Part shown: positions 17,417 through 24,761 of the stretch, piece by piece
Layout: the number at the start of each line of letters is the position of its first letter
How positions within the stretch are numbered: position 1 is the stretch's first letter
Origin: Micavibrio sp. TMED27
Lineage (GTDB): Bacteria > Pseudomonadota > Alphaproteobacteria > Micavibrionales > Micavibrionaceae
Reading direction: 5' to 3'
NCBI GenBank assembly: GCA_002167715.1
Contig: NHCG01000014.1
Location: forward strand, 56,930-104,757
DNA: 47,828 bases
Program-made: the position numbers and the translations under genes
The notes under the pieces: model-generated
Told to the model about the DNA's origin: nothing
Databases searched by the model: none
Seen by the model: the letters and a program-made list of their open reading frames with translations, nothing else

Positions 17417-18883
17417 CTAGCCGCGAATATCCATCTTCGTTGCGATAATCATAAGGGGATCTGTCGGATCTATAGCCATGAGCATATTCACGCGGGTCGG
17501 ATCTCCTTGATCAACCTCGGCTCGGATGTCTACAAGCTCAGAGACCCACCCTGCAGAAATCCAAAGCTGCGCTCTTGCTGTAGAGCTAGCCGCGATGGTT
17601 TTGGGCGTGACCAGCGTTGTTGATGCCGCAGCCGCCGCCTCGCTGGTTGTTAGAACACGCGCTTCCTCGCCAAAATAGAGCGTAGAAATGTAGGCATTAT
17701 GGTCATAGCGTATAAAGCTAAGCTGCTTCACTTTAGTGATATCAAGAAACACATCATCCTCAATACCAGCGGCGTTCACCTGATACATGGTTACAAGGCG
17801 CTCGATGCTTACATTACCATCGGCGTTAACTTTCCAAGTTGTACAACCATTGTTAAGAAGAATTCTGGACTCAGCATCAGTACGGCGCGTCTTAGGCGGT
17901 TTAATACCTTTTAGAACAAGCCCTAAATATGGGCGCACCGGGTGTTGTTGTGACCAAAACGCTGTCCATGCGACAATAGCCGCCGCCCAAAGATATGCTG
18001 GTTGAGGAGCATCGGCTGGCACATCTATACAAGTCACAAACTCAGAGTTTTGAGCATTTGTGAAAGTATAGTTTTCGGCAAAAGTTCCGCGATGGGCTAT
18101 AGATAGCGTTGCATCCATTTTCACATTAGGTGAAAAACGTCTCTCCAGCTCATCTTCCATGATTTTAAGATTTGAAGCGTCAGTATAAGGCATCAGAAAT
18201 TCTGTGAACCATTCGCCTTCTATCGCGTCTAGAACGTCCGTAACATCCGGGTTAGTTGTTCCACCAGCAAGCTGCGTGATATTGATAGCGAACCCCTCTG
18301 GAAGTACTTCGCCGCGATAATAGTTCGTCACTATTTTGATTTCGTTCCCGGTCAATCCAGCATTCTTTGATGTGATATCAACTTGAGTATCATCACCGCC
18401 GTTTATTACAGCCGTTACAGGCAGATCATTTTCTTCATTAATAGCAGCCACAATTTTTGCTGCAGCCTCCGCAGCTGTATCCAAAGCAGAAACCCCAATT
18501 TGCAGTCCTTGACCTGCAATGTAGAGGAATAGAGTCCCTGATGCCGTTGCAGCATTTGTTACAACAATAGAACCCGAAGCAGTAGCGGATGCCGCCGCAT
18601 CATCTTGTGCTATGGCGTGTACTTCAATTGTGTCTTGAATTCCCAGAATAATACCGCACATTAATGCAATCTGTGATCCTTGGCCAAAAAGTGCCTTTGC
18701 TTGGTCTTCATCGGCGATAATCTGTGTTGTGAGTTCATCTGCTGAACCAGTGGCGAGCTTCTGTCCTATTACTAGAATTCTAGTCGGATAATCATAAAGG
18801 CCAGTATTGGCGTTTATGAGTGAAAATTCTGCATAGCTGCCGGGCTTAATTTCTCGCGCTGAGATTTGGTTAAAATTGATCAT
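17417..18883 (-). CDS. Contractile tail sheath protein (Mu gpL)
   Basis: A 488-residue sheath protein, the contracting outer tube of the myovirus tail. The start NFNQISAREIKPGSYAEFSL, TRILVIGQKLATG and FGQGSQIALMCGIILG are typical of Mu gpL. The C-terminal conserved core has LNNGCTTWKVNADGNVSIER and IRYDHNAYISTLYFGEEA. Its length is near that of Mu gpL (about 495). Small DUF2635 and tube genes flank it. Confidence 0.95.
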   Translation of the reverse strand: MINFNQISAREIKPGSYAEFSLINANTGLYDYPTRILVIGQKLATGSADELTTQIIADEDQAKALFGQGSQIALMCGIILGIQDTIEVHAIAQDDAAASATASGSIVVTNAATASGTLFLYIAGQGLQIGVSALDTAAEAAAKIVAAINEENDLPVTAVINGGDDTQVDITSKNAGLTGNEIKIVTNYYRGEVLPEGFAINITQLAGGTTNPDVTDVLDAIEGEWFTEFLMPYTDASNLKIMEDELERRFSPNVKMDATLSIAHRGTFAENYTFTNAQNSEFVTCIDVPADAPQPAYLWAAAIVAWTAFWSQQHPVRPYLGLVLKGIKPPKTRRTDAESRILLNNGCTTWKVNADGNVSIERLVTMYQVNAAGIEDDVFLDITKVKQLSFIRYDHNAYISTLYFGEEARVLTTSEAAAAASTTLVTPKTIAASSTARAQLWISAGWVSELVDIRAEVDQGDPTRVNMLMAIDPTDPLMIIATKMDIRG

Positions 18884-18925
18884 TTTTATGCTCCTTAAAT
18901 TGAGTTTAAAGCCTGTTCAAAGCCT

Positions 18926-19123
18926 TTATTTAGCTTTAGATTTCTGAGGTTTTTGAGCTGTTACGACAACATCGCCATCCTTAATGCGCCGTGAAAAATA
19001 ACGGTCTTTATTAACCAGCTCACCATCCGATGCGAGTGGCTTATTACCATTTTGGGGATTAGGTACGATCAGCTTGTCAGCTGGTTTAACAAAAATTTGA
19101 TATAGCTGTTTAGTCATTTGCAT
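18926..19123 (-). CDS. DUF2635-type small tail protein (Mu gp38-like)
   Basis: A 65-residue basic protein between gp37 and the sheath gene. IFVKPADKLIVPNPQNGNKP and YFSRRIKDGDVV are the DUF2635 signature seen in Mu-family tail clusters. The role is unknown; it may help sheath or terminator assembly. It overlaps gp37 by 14 bases. Confidence 0.85.
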   Translation of the reverse strand: MQMTKQLYQIFVKPADKLIVPNPQNGNKPLASDGELVNKDRYFSRRIKDGDVVVTAQKPQKSKAK

Positions 19124-19745
19124 CTCCTGTTACATGCGAAGTGAGTTGAGCGTTTTCGTCATCAGGCAATCCATCAAGGCCAACCTCGCCAATTGGCGGA
19201 GTGTCCCAATTTGTATGAATCGCTTCTAATGGATTAGTTAAATCAACATCCGGGCTTATGAGCTTGACCGGAAATTCAATCTGGAAGGGCAGCATAAAGA
19301 CCGCTAGTTTCCGATTACTCTCTTCATCAATCGATATCGGCTGAATAGACATGTTTTCTATTGCGCTACAGCCTTCAACATCCGGGAGATATCGAGTGAA
19401 CATAGCGAGCATATCAATTGCTATTTGGTACGCGCCGACCTCTTTTCCATCGCCGTGGCGCGTAGCTTTTTCGTTTCGCTCATTTTGCACTGCAATGAAA
19501 ATGGCAAAACGGGCGCGGCAAATCGTTTGGTTGTTAAGTGATCTTTGAGTTTCAAGCCGATCAAAGGCAAGCAAAAAGCTAGGGAAGTTTTTCAACTTTG
19601 CTCGGCTTGCCTTATGTCTCAGTTCTCCAGAATAGGTTTTTACTTGCCTAAAAGAATATCCTAAAGCGCCGCTTTCGCTGATGGCCTTAACTCTGGCAAT
19701 GATATCATTTTCAATTGCTCCAATCATTGGACAAGCCCCTCCCAA
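19110..19745 (-). CDS. Mu gp37-like tail protein (DUF1834)
   Basis: A 211-residue protein of the Mu gp37 family (DUF1834), a likely tail terminator or head-tail joining protein. Start MIGAIENDIIARVKAISE (Met6) is typical of the family, so translation may begin there rather than at the first Met. Other seen elements are FPSFLLAFDRLETQRSLN and VAVQNE-type beta segments. It overlaps gpG by 22 bases if the first Met is used and by 7 bases if Met6 is used. Confidence 0.85.
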   Translation of the reverse strand: MGGACPMIGAIENDIIARVKAISESGALGYSFRQVKTYSGELRHKASRAKLKNFPSFLLAFDRLETQRSLNNQTICRARFAIFIAVQNERNEKATRHGDGKEVGAYQIAIDMLAMFTRYLPDVEGCSAIENMSIQPISIDEESNRKLAVFMLPFQIEFPVKLISPDVDLTNPLEAIHTNWDTPPIGEVGLDGLPDDENAQLTSHVTGDAND

Positions 19746-20203
19746 TGATCATTTATAATGTTGAAAAGCTCAGCTTCATTCTCGGCATTGAAGCCTAAGA
19801 ACTGGCGCTGCGGAATTGTAACGCTATCGACAGTTACAAAGTGCGATCCAATTTTAAATTTGAGCTTGTTTCCTGACTTTGGCTTGATAACCCCGCCATC
19901 ATTATGGATACGCGCATAAACAAGATTTGAACCGATCTCTAGCCGATCTGAATCGTTTACTTGTGTCATTGATTGGCGAAGAAACCCATCATCAGTTAAG
20001 GTCTGCCCACCTTCGGTTCTGGCACGATAACTCTTAGCCCAAGCATCCCCATCTGGATCTGTTTCATTTTCAAAACGCGCATCAATTTCTGTGAGCATAT
20101 ACTGACCATAGTCGTCAAGAATTGCCTCACGCGTATCGGGTGATGAAATCATTGACAAAGCTTTAAGCGCCTCATCCTGTCCTGTGATTTCCATTCTAAT
20201 CAT
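19724..20203 (-). CDS. Virion morphogenesis protein (Mu gpG)
   Basis: A 159-residue protein of the phage virion morphogenesis family (Mu gpG), a tail completion protein acting at the head-tail joint. Family segments are DGDAWAKSYRARTEGGQTLT and VYARIHNDGGVIKPKSGNKL, then IPQRQFLGFNAENEAELFNI, all well kept. It starts 3 bases after gp36. Confidence 0.93.
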   Translation of the reverse strand: MIRMEITGQDEALKALSMISSPDTREAILDDYGQYMLTEIDARFENETDPDGDAWAKSYRARTEGGQTLTDDGFLRQSMTQVNDSDRLEIGSNLVYARIHNDGGVIKPKSGNKLKFKIGSHFVTVDSVTIPQRQFLGFNAENEAELFNIINDHWEGLVQ

Positions 20204-20206
20204 GGC

Positions 20207-20626
20207 TTAAAAACCTTTTAATGAATTGCGAGAGAAAAAACGTTCACTATCATCATAATCTACATTCGCCGCCGCCGATTTCGGCTCTTGCCCGCCTTGA
20301 TCAAGCAGTGTTTTACCCTCGGCAATAGACCTTAGAAACTTAAGAGCATCTTCATAATCTTGACGCTCCGCATCTGTGTTTCCACGGCGGTTGAGTTTAT
20401 AGAACGCAATGACGCAGCATATATTTTCGAGGGCGTCTGGCGTTGGATTGAGCGGCAATTTATACCGTCCTGAGACGTGAAGATTGATTTCTGCGGTCGC
20501 GTCTGCGAGCGCGGTGTTTAGAACATCATCATTAATCTGGTATGTGTACGGCTCTATATTGTCAGTGAGCTGAATAAGCTCATTTTCTTGGTAACGCTGT
20601 AGCATTTCAACTTTAGTGGCATACAT
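20207..20626 (-). CDS. Mu gp36-like head-tail connector (DUF1320)
   Basis: A 139-residue protein matching DUF1320 (Mu gp36), a head completion protein. The start MYATKVEMLQRYQENELIQL and the segment ATAEINLHVSGRYKLPLNPT are diagnostic. It overlaps the preceding gene at the stop/start junction (20626). Confidence 0.92.
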   Translation of the reverse strand: MYATKVEMLQRYQENELIQLTDNIEPYTYQINDDVLNTALADATAEINLHVSGRYKLPLNPTPDALENICCVIAFYKLNRRGNTDAERQDYEDALKFLRSIAEGKTLLDQGGQEPKSAAANVDYDDSERFFSRNSLKGF

Positions 20627-20955
20627 TACACACGCTCCGAAATGTTAACTTCACCATTTTCAAAGAAGTAGATAGAGACTCTATCTTGTCCTTTGTGTAG
20701 CGGTAAAAATTCATAACGTCCTGCAGAAATTACATGACTTTGAGGTGTCGCAGCATCCATGCCTTCTGTCCCGAATTGGATTGAAATTTTTACATCGCTT
20801 TCAATTGAGATCACCTTTGTGTCCGCTTCAAAAATCACTTCTTTAACCTGCGCCTGATCGCCTGATATGTTATGTGCGAACTGATCGCCTTCACGTAAGG
20901 CTAGGATTTGTATAGCGTTTCCGTTTTCGTCTTCGGGTAAGAGTAGGTCAGACAT
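20626..20955 (-). CDS. Hypothetical late protein, beta-rich
   Basis: A 109-residue acidic, beta-rich protein of unknown function inserted between the gp35-like and gp36 genes. No such gene is in that slot in Mu itself. Its C-terminal motif, DRVSIYFFENGEVNISERV, resembles the fibre-tip pattern that ends the 274-residue fibre-like protein at 8893-9717. It may be a head decoration or fibre-type protein displayed on the capsid. A structured 108-bp leader precedes it. Confidence 0.7.
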   Translation of the reverse strand: MSDLLLPEDENGNAIQILALREGDQFAHNISGDQAQVKEVIFEADTKVISIESDVKISIQFGTEGMDAATPQSHVISAGRYEFLPLHKGQDRVSIYFFENGEVNISERV

Positions 20956-20981
20956 TGTTATAAATTCCTTGGGTTTGAGAA

Positions 20982-21051
20982 TGTCAGCCTCTCCTGACAG
21001 TCAAGCCTAGATCGGGGGGTCGGCTTTCGCCCCTTGCCTTACTATGAAGGC
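20982..21051 (-). other. Structured intergenic RNA, three hairpins
   Basis: Three inverted repeats lie in 70 bases without a gene: TGTCAG/CTGACA (20982-20999), GGGG/CCCC with an inner GGC-GAAA-GCC tetraloop on the minus strand (21016-21033), and GCCTT/AAGGC (21036-21051). They are in the late mRNA leader of the 109-residue protein. The G-run and C-run allow alternative pairings. The role is unknown. Confidence 0.45.
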
Positions 21052-21063
21052 TGCTACGGTGGG

Positions 21064-21402
21064 TTATTTTTTGCCCTTAAGCTGCTTCTCAAGGTCTTTA
21101 ATCTTGGCTAGAGCGTCCTTAAGCTCAGCTTCGATTTTTGCTTTATCTTCCGCCGTTTGCTTTTGTGCAGCGGCTAGATTCTCGTTATCCGCTTTTAGTG
21201 CTTTCAGTTCATTTTGAGCTGATTCAGACACTTTCGCGGATGCGCCTTCTGTTACGACAAGATTTGGCTCTGCTTTTAGAGCTTTCAGCTGCTCTTGAGA
21301 AAGATCATTTACATCGATGATGGTTGGCTTTTCTGATGAAAACGCATAACCTGCGCGGCGAAAACCATTTTTGTTTTTTGAATAAACTGTAATTTTTGAC
21401 AT
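21064..21402 (-). CDS. Mu gp35-like/HI1506-type late protein
   Basis: A 112-residue protein placed between the capsid and gp36 genes, the position of Mu gp35. The N-terminal half (NKNGFRRAGYAFSSEKPTII, then DLSQEQLKALKAEPNLVV) is the small HI1506-like domain; the C-terminal half is a Lys/Glu/Ala-rich coiled coil that ends EKQLKGKK. It may be a capsid accessory protein. The exact role is not known. Confidence 0.8.
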   Translation of the reverse strand: MSKITVYSKNKNGFRRAGYAFSSEKPTIIDVNDLSQEQLKALKAEPNLVVTEGASAKVSESAQNELKALKADNENLAAAQKQTAEDKAKIEAELKDALAKIKDLEKQLKGKK

Positions 21403-21436
21403 TTTTTTATCCTTTAATTTGAGATTTTATAGAGGG

Positions 21437-21464
21437 TTTAAAGGCCGATTTAACGGCCTTTAAA
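21437..21464 (-). terminator. Strong hairpin directly after the capsid gene
   Basis: TTTAAAGGCCG (21437-21447) and CGGCCTTTAAA (21454-21464) form a perfect 11-bp stem with a 6-base loop, starting one base after the capsid stop codon. No T-run follows, so it is more likely a partial attenuator or a 3'-end stabiliser that raises capsid mRNA over downstream genes than a full terminator. Confidence 0.55.
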
Positions 21465-21465
21465 A

Positions 21466-22359
21466 TTAGCCAAACTCAGGAACTACTAGGAGTTCTACAG
21501 CGCCGCGATGGATGTTAGTCTCACCATTGGCATTACGTTCTTTTTCTAGAATTTCCTTTGCAGCCTCTTTATTTGACGGACCAACCACCAGAAGTGTTGG
21601 CTTCAGTCGCAATGAACGGCCATTATCACCTTTGAGTTTTTCCATTGCGGTACAGCGCTCTGAGAAATTAGCGGCAGTCAGTTCCTGACGTGAACCTTGA
21701 ATGAGTTGCCACAATCCTGCGCCGACATTCATGCGCCCGTCTGTCCCGTATATGAATTGCTTGTTCATGAAAACATTTGGATCGTTTTCATTATCTAGCG
21801 CCACGAACTTAAACTCTTTGCGCATTTGGAAAATCACTGGCATGACTGGTTTTGAACCATCAATTACACACCAGAAATTACCCGCACCGCCGCCAGAGTT
21901 AGACACAGACACTTCTTTACCGTTCTCGTCCAAGACCGGGTGATCTGTATCAACTAGATTTTGACCATCGTAGCAAATGGTGCTGTCAGCGTTTTTAAGA
22001 AGACCAAAAACCAGTTCGTCTGGGAAGTTTGCGGCATCATCTGCCAAAAGTTCAACAGCTGGCGTGTATGTACCTAGATTATCATCTTCAACATCATCAC
22101 GATCAACGCCAAACGTATCTTCGAAGGGTTTGTTTTTAATCGTGAAATCGTGCGTTTTTAGGTTTTGAATAACGCGCTCGCCAAGCCATTCACGCATTCT
22201 TGTTGTAGCGCCTAGCCACGCATAAACATTAGATGCTGTTGATGAGGTTGTTTTCATTGCAACTTTTTTCCATTGCGGATCTGCAGCAGAAAATCTTTTA
22301 TCAAAAAGGGATATAAAATTCTTTTTGATTGCGCTTAAAGTTTTTGAATTAATAATCAT
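21466..22359 (-). CDS. Major capsid protein (Mu gpT)
   Basis: A 297-residue major head protein of the Mu gpT family, which builds the icosahedral shell. Diagnostic segments are FISLFDKRFSAADPQWKKVA, YAWLGATTRMREWLGERVI, the TFGVDRDDVEDDNLGTYTP stretch, and LLVVGPSNKEAAKEILEKER near the end. AGGAG lies 6 bases before the ATG. A tRNA gene lies just upstream in the same transcript and a hairpin just downstream. Length is close to Mu gpT (305). Confidence 0.96.
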   Translation of the reverse strand: MIINSKTLSAIKKNFISLFDKRFSAADPQWKKVAMKTTSSTASNVYAWLGATTRMREWLGERVIQNLKTHDFTIKNKPFEDTFGVDRDDVEDDNLGTYTPAVELLADDAANFPDELVFGLLKNADSTICYDGQNLVDTDHPVLDENGKEVSVSNSGGGAGNFWCVIDGSKPVMPVIFQMRKEFKFVALDNENDPNVFMNKQFIYGTDGRMNVGAGLWQLIQGSRQELTAANFSERCTAMEKLKGDNGRSLRLKPTLLVVGPSNKEAAKEILEKERNANGETNIHRGAVELLVVPEFG

Positions 22360-22382
22360 AATTATCTCCTAATGTTAAAACT

Positions 22383-22458
22383 TGGTTGCGGAGGCGGGAT
22401 TTGAACCCGCGACTTCTTGCGTATGAAGCAAGCGAGCTGGCCGCTGCTCTACTCCGCT
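22383..22458 (-). tRNA. Phage tRNA, anticodon CAU, initiator-like
   Basis: A full 76-nt cloverleaf with encoded CCA. A1 is at 22458; acceptor arms are 22452-22458 and 22387-22393; D stem GAGC/GCTC; anticodon stem CTTGC/GCAAG with loop TTCATAC (anticodon CAT at 22423-22425); T stem GCGGG/CCCGC with loop TTCAAAT. Initiator-type marks are the unpaired 1:72 (A1 x A72), G2:C71, C3:G70, G4:C69, A11:U24 and A57 in the T loop. The three G:C anticodon-stem pairs of normal initiators are absent (U29:A41, G30:C40, C31:G39). It begins 5 bases after the decoration-gene stop and ends 23 bases before the capsid ATG, on the same strand, so it should be cut out of late mRNA. An elongator Met or Ile2 (lysidine) identity is the alternative. 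Confidence 0.9.
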
Positions 22459-22463
22459 AAAAC

Positions 22464-22868
22464 TTATTTGAATTTTACCCAGACACCGCCAGCATCTACG
22501 TCAAAAATTTCACCAGCAACGGAGCGTGCGCCGCCGCCATCTGTTTTGGCTACGGTCTCGTCATCAACGATGTAGCAATCACTCCCGATATCGGCGCGAG
22601 TGATTTCATCAGCTGCTGCGCTGTTGTCGTAACGAGAACATTCGTAATCAACGCGGCACTTAAGATCACCAGCTGCGCCCCCAGTATTATCGGCAGCTTC
22701 AGTAGCGCGCCCCGGCTTTTTAAGAGTGTTTACGGCACTGCCCGGAACGAGATTACCCGCTGCATCCAGAGCGACCAGAGCGCCTTGGTGAACTTCAACA
22801 TTTGCCGCCAAAGGTACATGGTTGTATTGAGTACCTTTGGATGGTGTGTTTCTTGGTTTTGTAAGCAT
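22464..22868 (-). CDS. Capsid decoration-like protein (DUF2190 type)
   Basis: A 134-residue protein between protease and capsid genes. The segment HVPLAANVEVHQGALVALDA followed by AGNLVPGSAV is the pattern of DUF2190 and related trimeric decoration proteins that bind the outside of the capsid. The body is Ala/Gly/Asp-rich and beta-type. It is followed 5 bases later by the tRNA gene. Confidence 0.82.
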   Translation of the reverse strand: MLTKPRNTPSKGTQYNHVPLAANVEVHQGALVALDAAGNLVPGSAVNTLKKPGRATEAADNTGGAAGDLKCRVDYECSRYDNSAAADEITRADIGSDCYIVDDETVAKTDGGGARSVAGEIFDVDAGGVWVKFK

Positions 22869-22913
22869 AAAAGTCTCCTAATATTTTTATGAGAGTGTTA
22901 AAAAAGAGGGCTA

Positions 22914-23467
22914 TCAATCCTTAAGATCTTCGGCATCAAGTCCAAGTTGAGCTGCAACTTCCAGATCTTCCTTAGAATGCTGTGCTTGTCCCTGTCCTTG
23001 ATCTCCAGCGAGTTCTTCCTCACCTGCGAGTGAAGGTGCGTTCTTGATGAAGTCTTCGAAAGATTGAGGGTTAGATGATGCCAGCTCTGTTGCCCATGCT
23101 TTTTGAGCTGGTGTGATTTTACCGTCTTTCATAGCGCTTTCGACCAGCTCTACAGCTTTTGATTTTTCAGTCGTGGCTTTGAGAGTTTTATGCTCAGATG
23201 CTAACTCCTCGTATGTTTGGCGAGGTACAAAATCTTCGGCTTTAAAATTATCGGCTTTAGCCATTTTAGAAGTGGCTGTTTCAATAACCTCTGCGTTTGC
23301 TGCATTTTCTGCCGCGCCTAGAGCTTTTCTGAAGCTCGCGATGTCAGTTTGAGCTTGCTCCGCATTATCTAAATGCTTAGATGCAGCAGCGATAACTTCT
23401 TCTTCGCTAGATTTTTCTGGGTCGAGACCAAGCTTTTTTGCAAGTGCAATAATGTAATCTTTCATTG
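22914..23467 (-). CDS. Possible internal scaffold product (Mu gpZ-like)
   Basis: An in-frame ATG inside the protease gene (complement 23463-23465, within MKDYIIALAKKLGLD) is preceded by AAAGGACG on the minus strand, a good ribosome-binding site. Translation from it would give about 183 residues, the scaffold half alone. Mu makes gpZ in this way from gene I. The listed end may be off by one codon because it was counted by eye. Confidence 0.5.
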
Positions 23468-23981
23468 TAACGTCCTTTTGGTTTGGTTGAACTTTTTCAG
23501 AGGCGAGGGCTTGCATGCCTCGGAAATTTGGAGTGTTTGTTATTGTGCCGCCGCGAATAGCTAGAACCTCACGGCTTTCCTTATCCACCACAAAGGTGGC
23601 GGAAAAATATCTGTACTCTTTTGATTTGATTTCTTTAGAAGCGGTCTCTGTCCAGTTCACTTCACCCCAGACAGAGCCATCTTCTCTAATTTGATAGTCT
23701 TTAAACCAACCCGCTGCTTTAACTGGCGTGCCGGGCGCGGCCAGCTCACGGGCATGATCTCTACAGACCATTGCATATTCAAGATGGCTTTTAGCCTTTG
23801 ATCTTTCGATTACTGCTAGTGGCTCGGAAAGTCTATATGGACCACGTCCATCATTACCGTACCATTCTTTTTCCCCCGGAAAGATCTGAACCCACGAGTC
23901 ATTACCCTTAAGTTCTGAGGCCACTGTAATCACTACATTGTCCGTCTCCACCAATAAATTTTGATCTACTTTCTTAGTCAT
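22914..23981 (-). CDS. Head maturation protease and scaffold (Mu gpI)
   Basis: A 355-residue protein of the Mu gpI protease family. The N-terminal 160 residues are the protease (WVQIFPGEKEWYGNDGRGPY; KSHLEYAMVCRDHARELAAP; FSATFVVDKESREVLAIRGG). The C-terminal 190 residues are helical, Ala/Glu/Lys-rich and scaffold-like, and end in a Gln/Gly-rich linker. In Mu the shorter scaffold Z is made from an internal start in this gene; Met173 (MKDYIIALAKKLGLD), after KVQPNQKDVT, is a good candidate here. A 339-bp gene-poor stretch with a putative small RNA separates it from upstream genes. Confidence 0.92.
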   Translation of the reverse strand: MTKKVDQNLLVETDNVVITVASELKGNDSWVQIFPGEKEWYGNDGRGPYRLSEPLAVIERSKAKSHLEYAMVCRDHARELAAPGTPVKAAGWFKDYQIREDGSVWGEVNWTETASKEIKSKEYRYFSATFVVDKESREVLAIRGGTITNTPNFRGMQALASEKVQPNQKDVTMKDYIIALAKKLGLDPEKSSEEEVIAAASKHLDNAEQAQTDIASFRKALGAAENAANAEVIETATSKMAKADNFKAEDFVPRQTYEELASEHKTLKATTEKSKAVELVESAMKDGKITPAQKAWATELASSNPQSFEDFIKNAPSLAGEEELAGDQGQGQAQHSKEDLEVAAQLGLDAEDLKD

Positions 23982-24084
23982 GATGAGATCATAGGAAAGT
24001 TAGATAGACGGATGCAGTCTAGTCGGTGCTAGGGGTAAATCTGATGATATTCGGGGAGTGCCTATGCGTTATCTGTTTTAAACC

Positions 24085-24115
24085 GCGTTTAAATTTGCAC
24101 AGGTGCGTTTAAATT
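24085..24115. repeat. Two direct repeats spaced 20 bp
   Basis: GCGTTTAAATT occurs at 24085-24095 and again at 24105-24115, exactly 20 bp apart, which is about two helical turns. They lie upstream of the protease gene and may bind a regulator. Nothing else shows what they do. Confidence 0.4.
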
Positions 24116-24196
24116 GACTTTGTTCATCATAATACGTACGAAGAAGCATTGAAAGTTTTTTATCGCCCTCAGCGGCGCTTAAAATCAAAAATATAA

Positions 24197-24227
24197 ATTG
24201 ATTAAATTTAATCAATCCATATATAAT
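24197..24227 (+). promoter_or_regulatory. Plus-strand promoter overlapped by a 20-bp palindrome
   Basis: TTGATT (24198-24203) and TATAAT (24222-24227) are separated by 18 bases, a near-consensus sigma-70 promoter on the strand opposite the late genes. Bases 24197-24216 are a perfect 20-bp palindrome (arm ATTGATTAAA) that covers the -35 box and half of the spacer, so it looks like an operator. Only the small RNA unit ending at 24315 lies downstream. Confidence 0.65.
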
Positions 24228-24232
24228 TAGTT

Positions 24233-24315
24233 AAGTGGTTGGCGAGCGGCTACAAGCGCGACAGACCTAACCTCATACACGCCCGGCATAAGTGGTAGCA
24301 CTTCGGGCGTTTTTT
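24233..24315 (+). ncRNA. Putative small RNA of about 83 nt
   Basis: A promoter at 24198-24227 predicts a start near 24233-24235. A strong intrinsic terminator ends the unit: CGCCCG (24280-24285) pairs with CGGGCG (24304-24309), an inner AAGTG-GTAG-CACTT stem stacks inside it, and six T follow (24310-24315). No convincing coding frame fits between. The 5' half can close by GGTT/AACC around a GC-rich segment. It lies between the 146-residue exported protein and the protease, antisense in direction to the late operon but in a gene-free gap. Targets are unknown. Confidence 0.6.
24280..24315 (+). terminator. Intrinsic terminator of the putative small RNA
   Basis: A two-part stem (6 bp plus 5 bp, with a 4-base asymmetric interior bulge) capped by GTAG is followed by six T on the plus strand. 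On the minus strand no T-run follows, so it works in the plus direction only. Confidence 0.8.
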
Positions 24316-24320
24316 ATTAT

Positions 24321-24761
24321 CTACTCCCCAAAGATTGATGGTGGCGGCTCATCAGCATCACAGTACCAAGGTCTAACCTTAAATTCCTTACAATGCGCGT
24401 CCAGTGGTATAGGCTTTTCAAGATAGAGAGCGGTGATTGGTGGACTTTTACTTTTATCGATAATTCTAAGAGTTTCAGGAATCTGCGCTGCTAAGCTTTT
24501 TATAGTAGCAATATCGTAACGAAGCTTTGCTGTTTCTATATTCACCGCACCCACATCATCAATTTCCTCAAAAACCGAAATGCCTACACCCATGCCCATA
24601 GTATCGCAGCGTACCGTCTTATGTTCATTAAGCATTCTGCATGCGTCATAAAACTGATGGAGTGGAAGATCTTTATTTCTAAATATCCATCCATCATCTG
24701 CAAGAACGGGGGTTGTGAAAAGGAATGTAAATAGGCTTAAAGCCACATTTAAACGGCGCAT
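24321..24761 (-). CDS. Exported hypothetical protein (moron candidate)
   Basis: A 146-residue protein of unknown function, inserted between the gpF and protease genes where Mu has no gene. The first 21 residues form a Sec signal peptide (MRRLNVALSLFTFLFTTPVLA in outline) with cleavage before DDGW. The mature part has four cysteines (two near the start, two near the end) that could form periplasmic disulfides. AGGAG lies 6 bases before the ATG. Export and position suggest a lysogenic-conversion or superinfection function, but this is only inference. The putative small RNA lies just downstream on the other strand. Confidence 0.7.
   Translation of the reverse strand: MRRLNVALSLFTFLFTTPVLADDGWIFRNKDLPLHQFYDACRMLNEHKTVRCDTMGMGVGISVFEEIDDVGAVNIETAKLRYDIATIKSLAAQIPETLRIIDKSKSPPITALYLEKPIPLDAHCKEFKVRPWYCDADEPPPSIFGE

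Noticed and set aside
22383-22458. tRNA as the integration site of the prophage
   Set aside because: The tRNA is in the middle of the head operon and the element carries a DDE transposase and a 5-bp duplication, not an integrase and att core.
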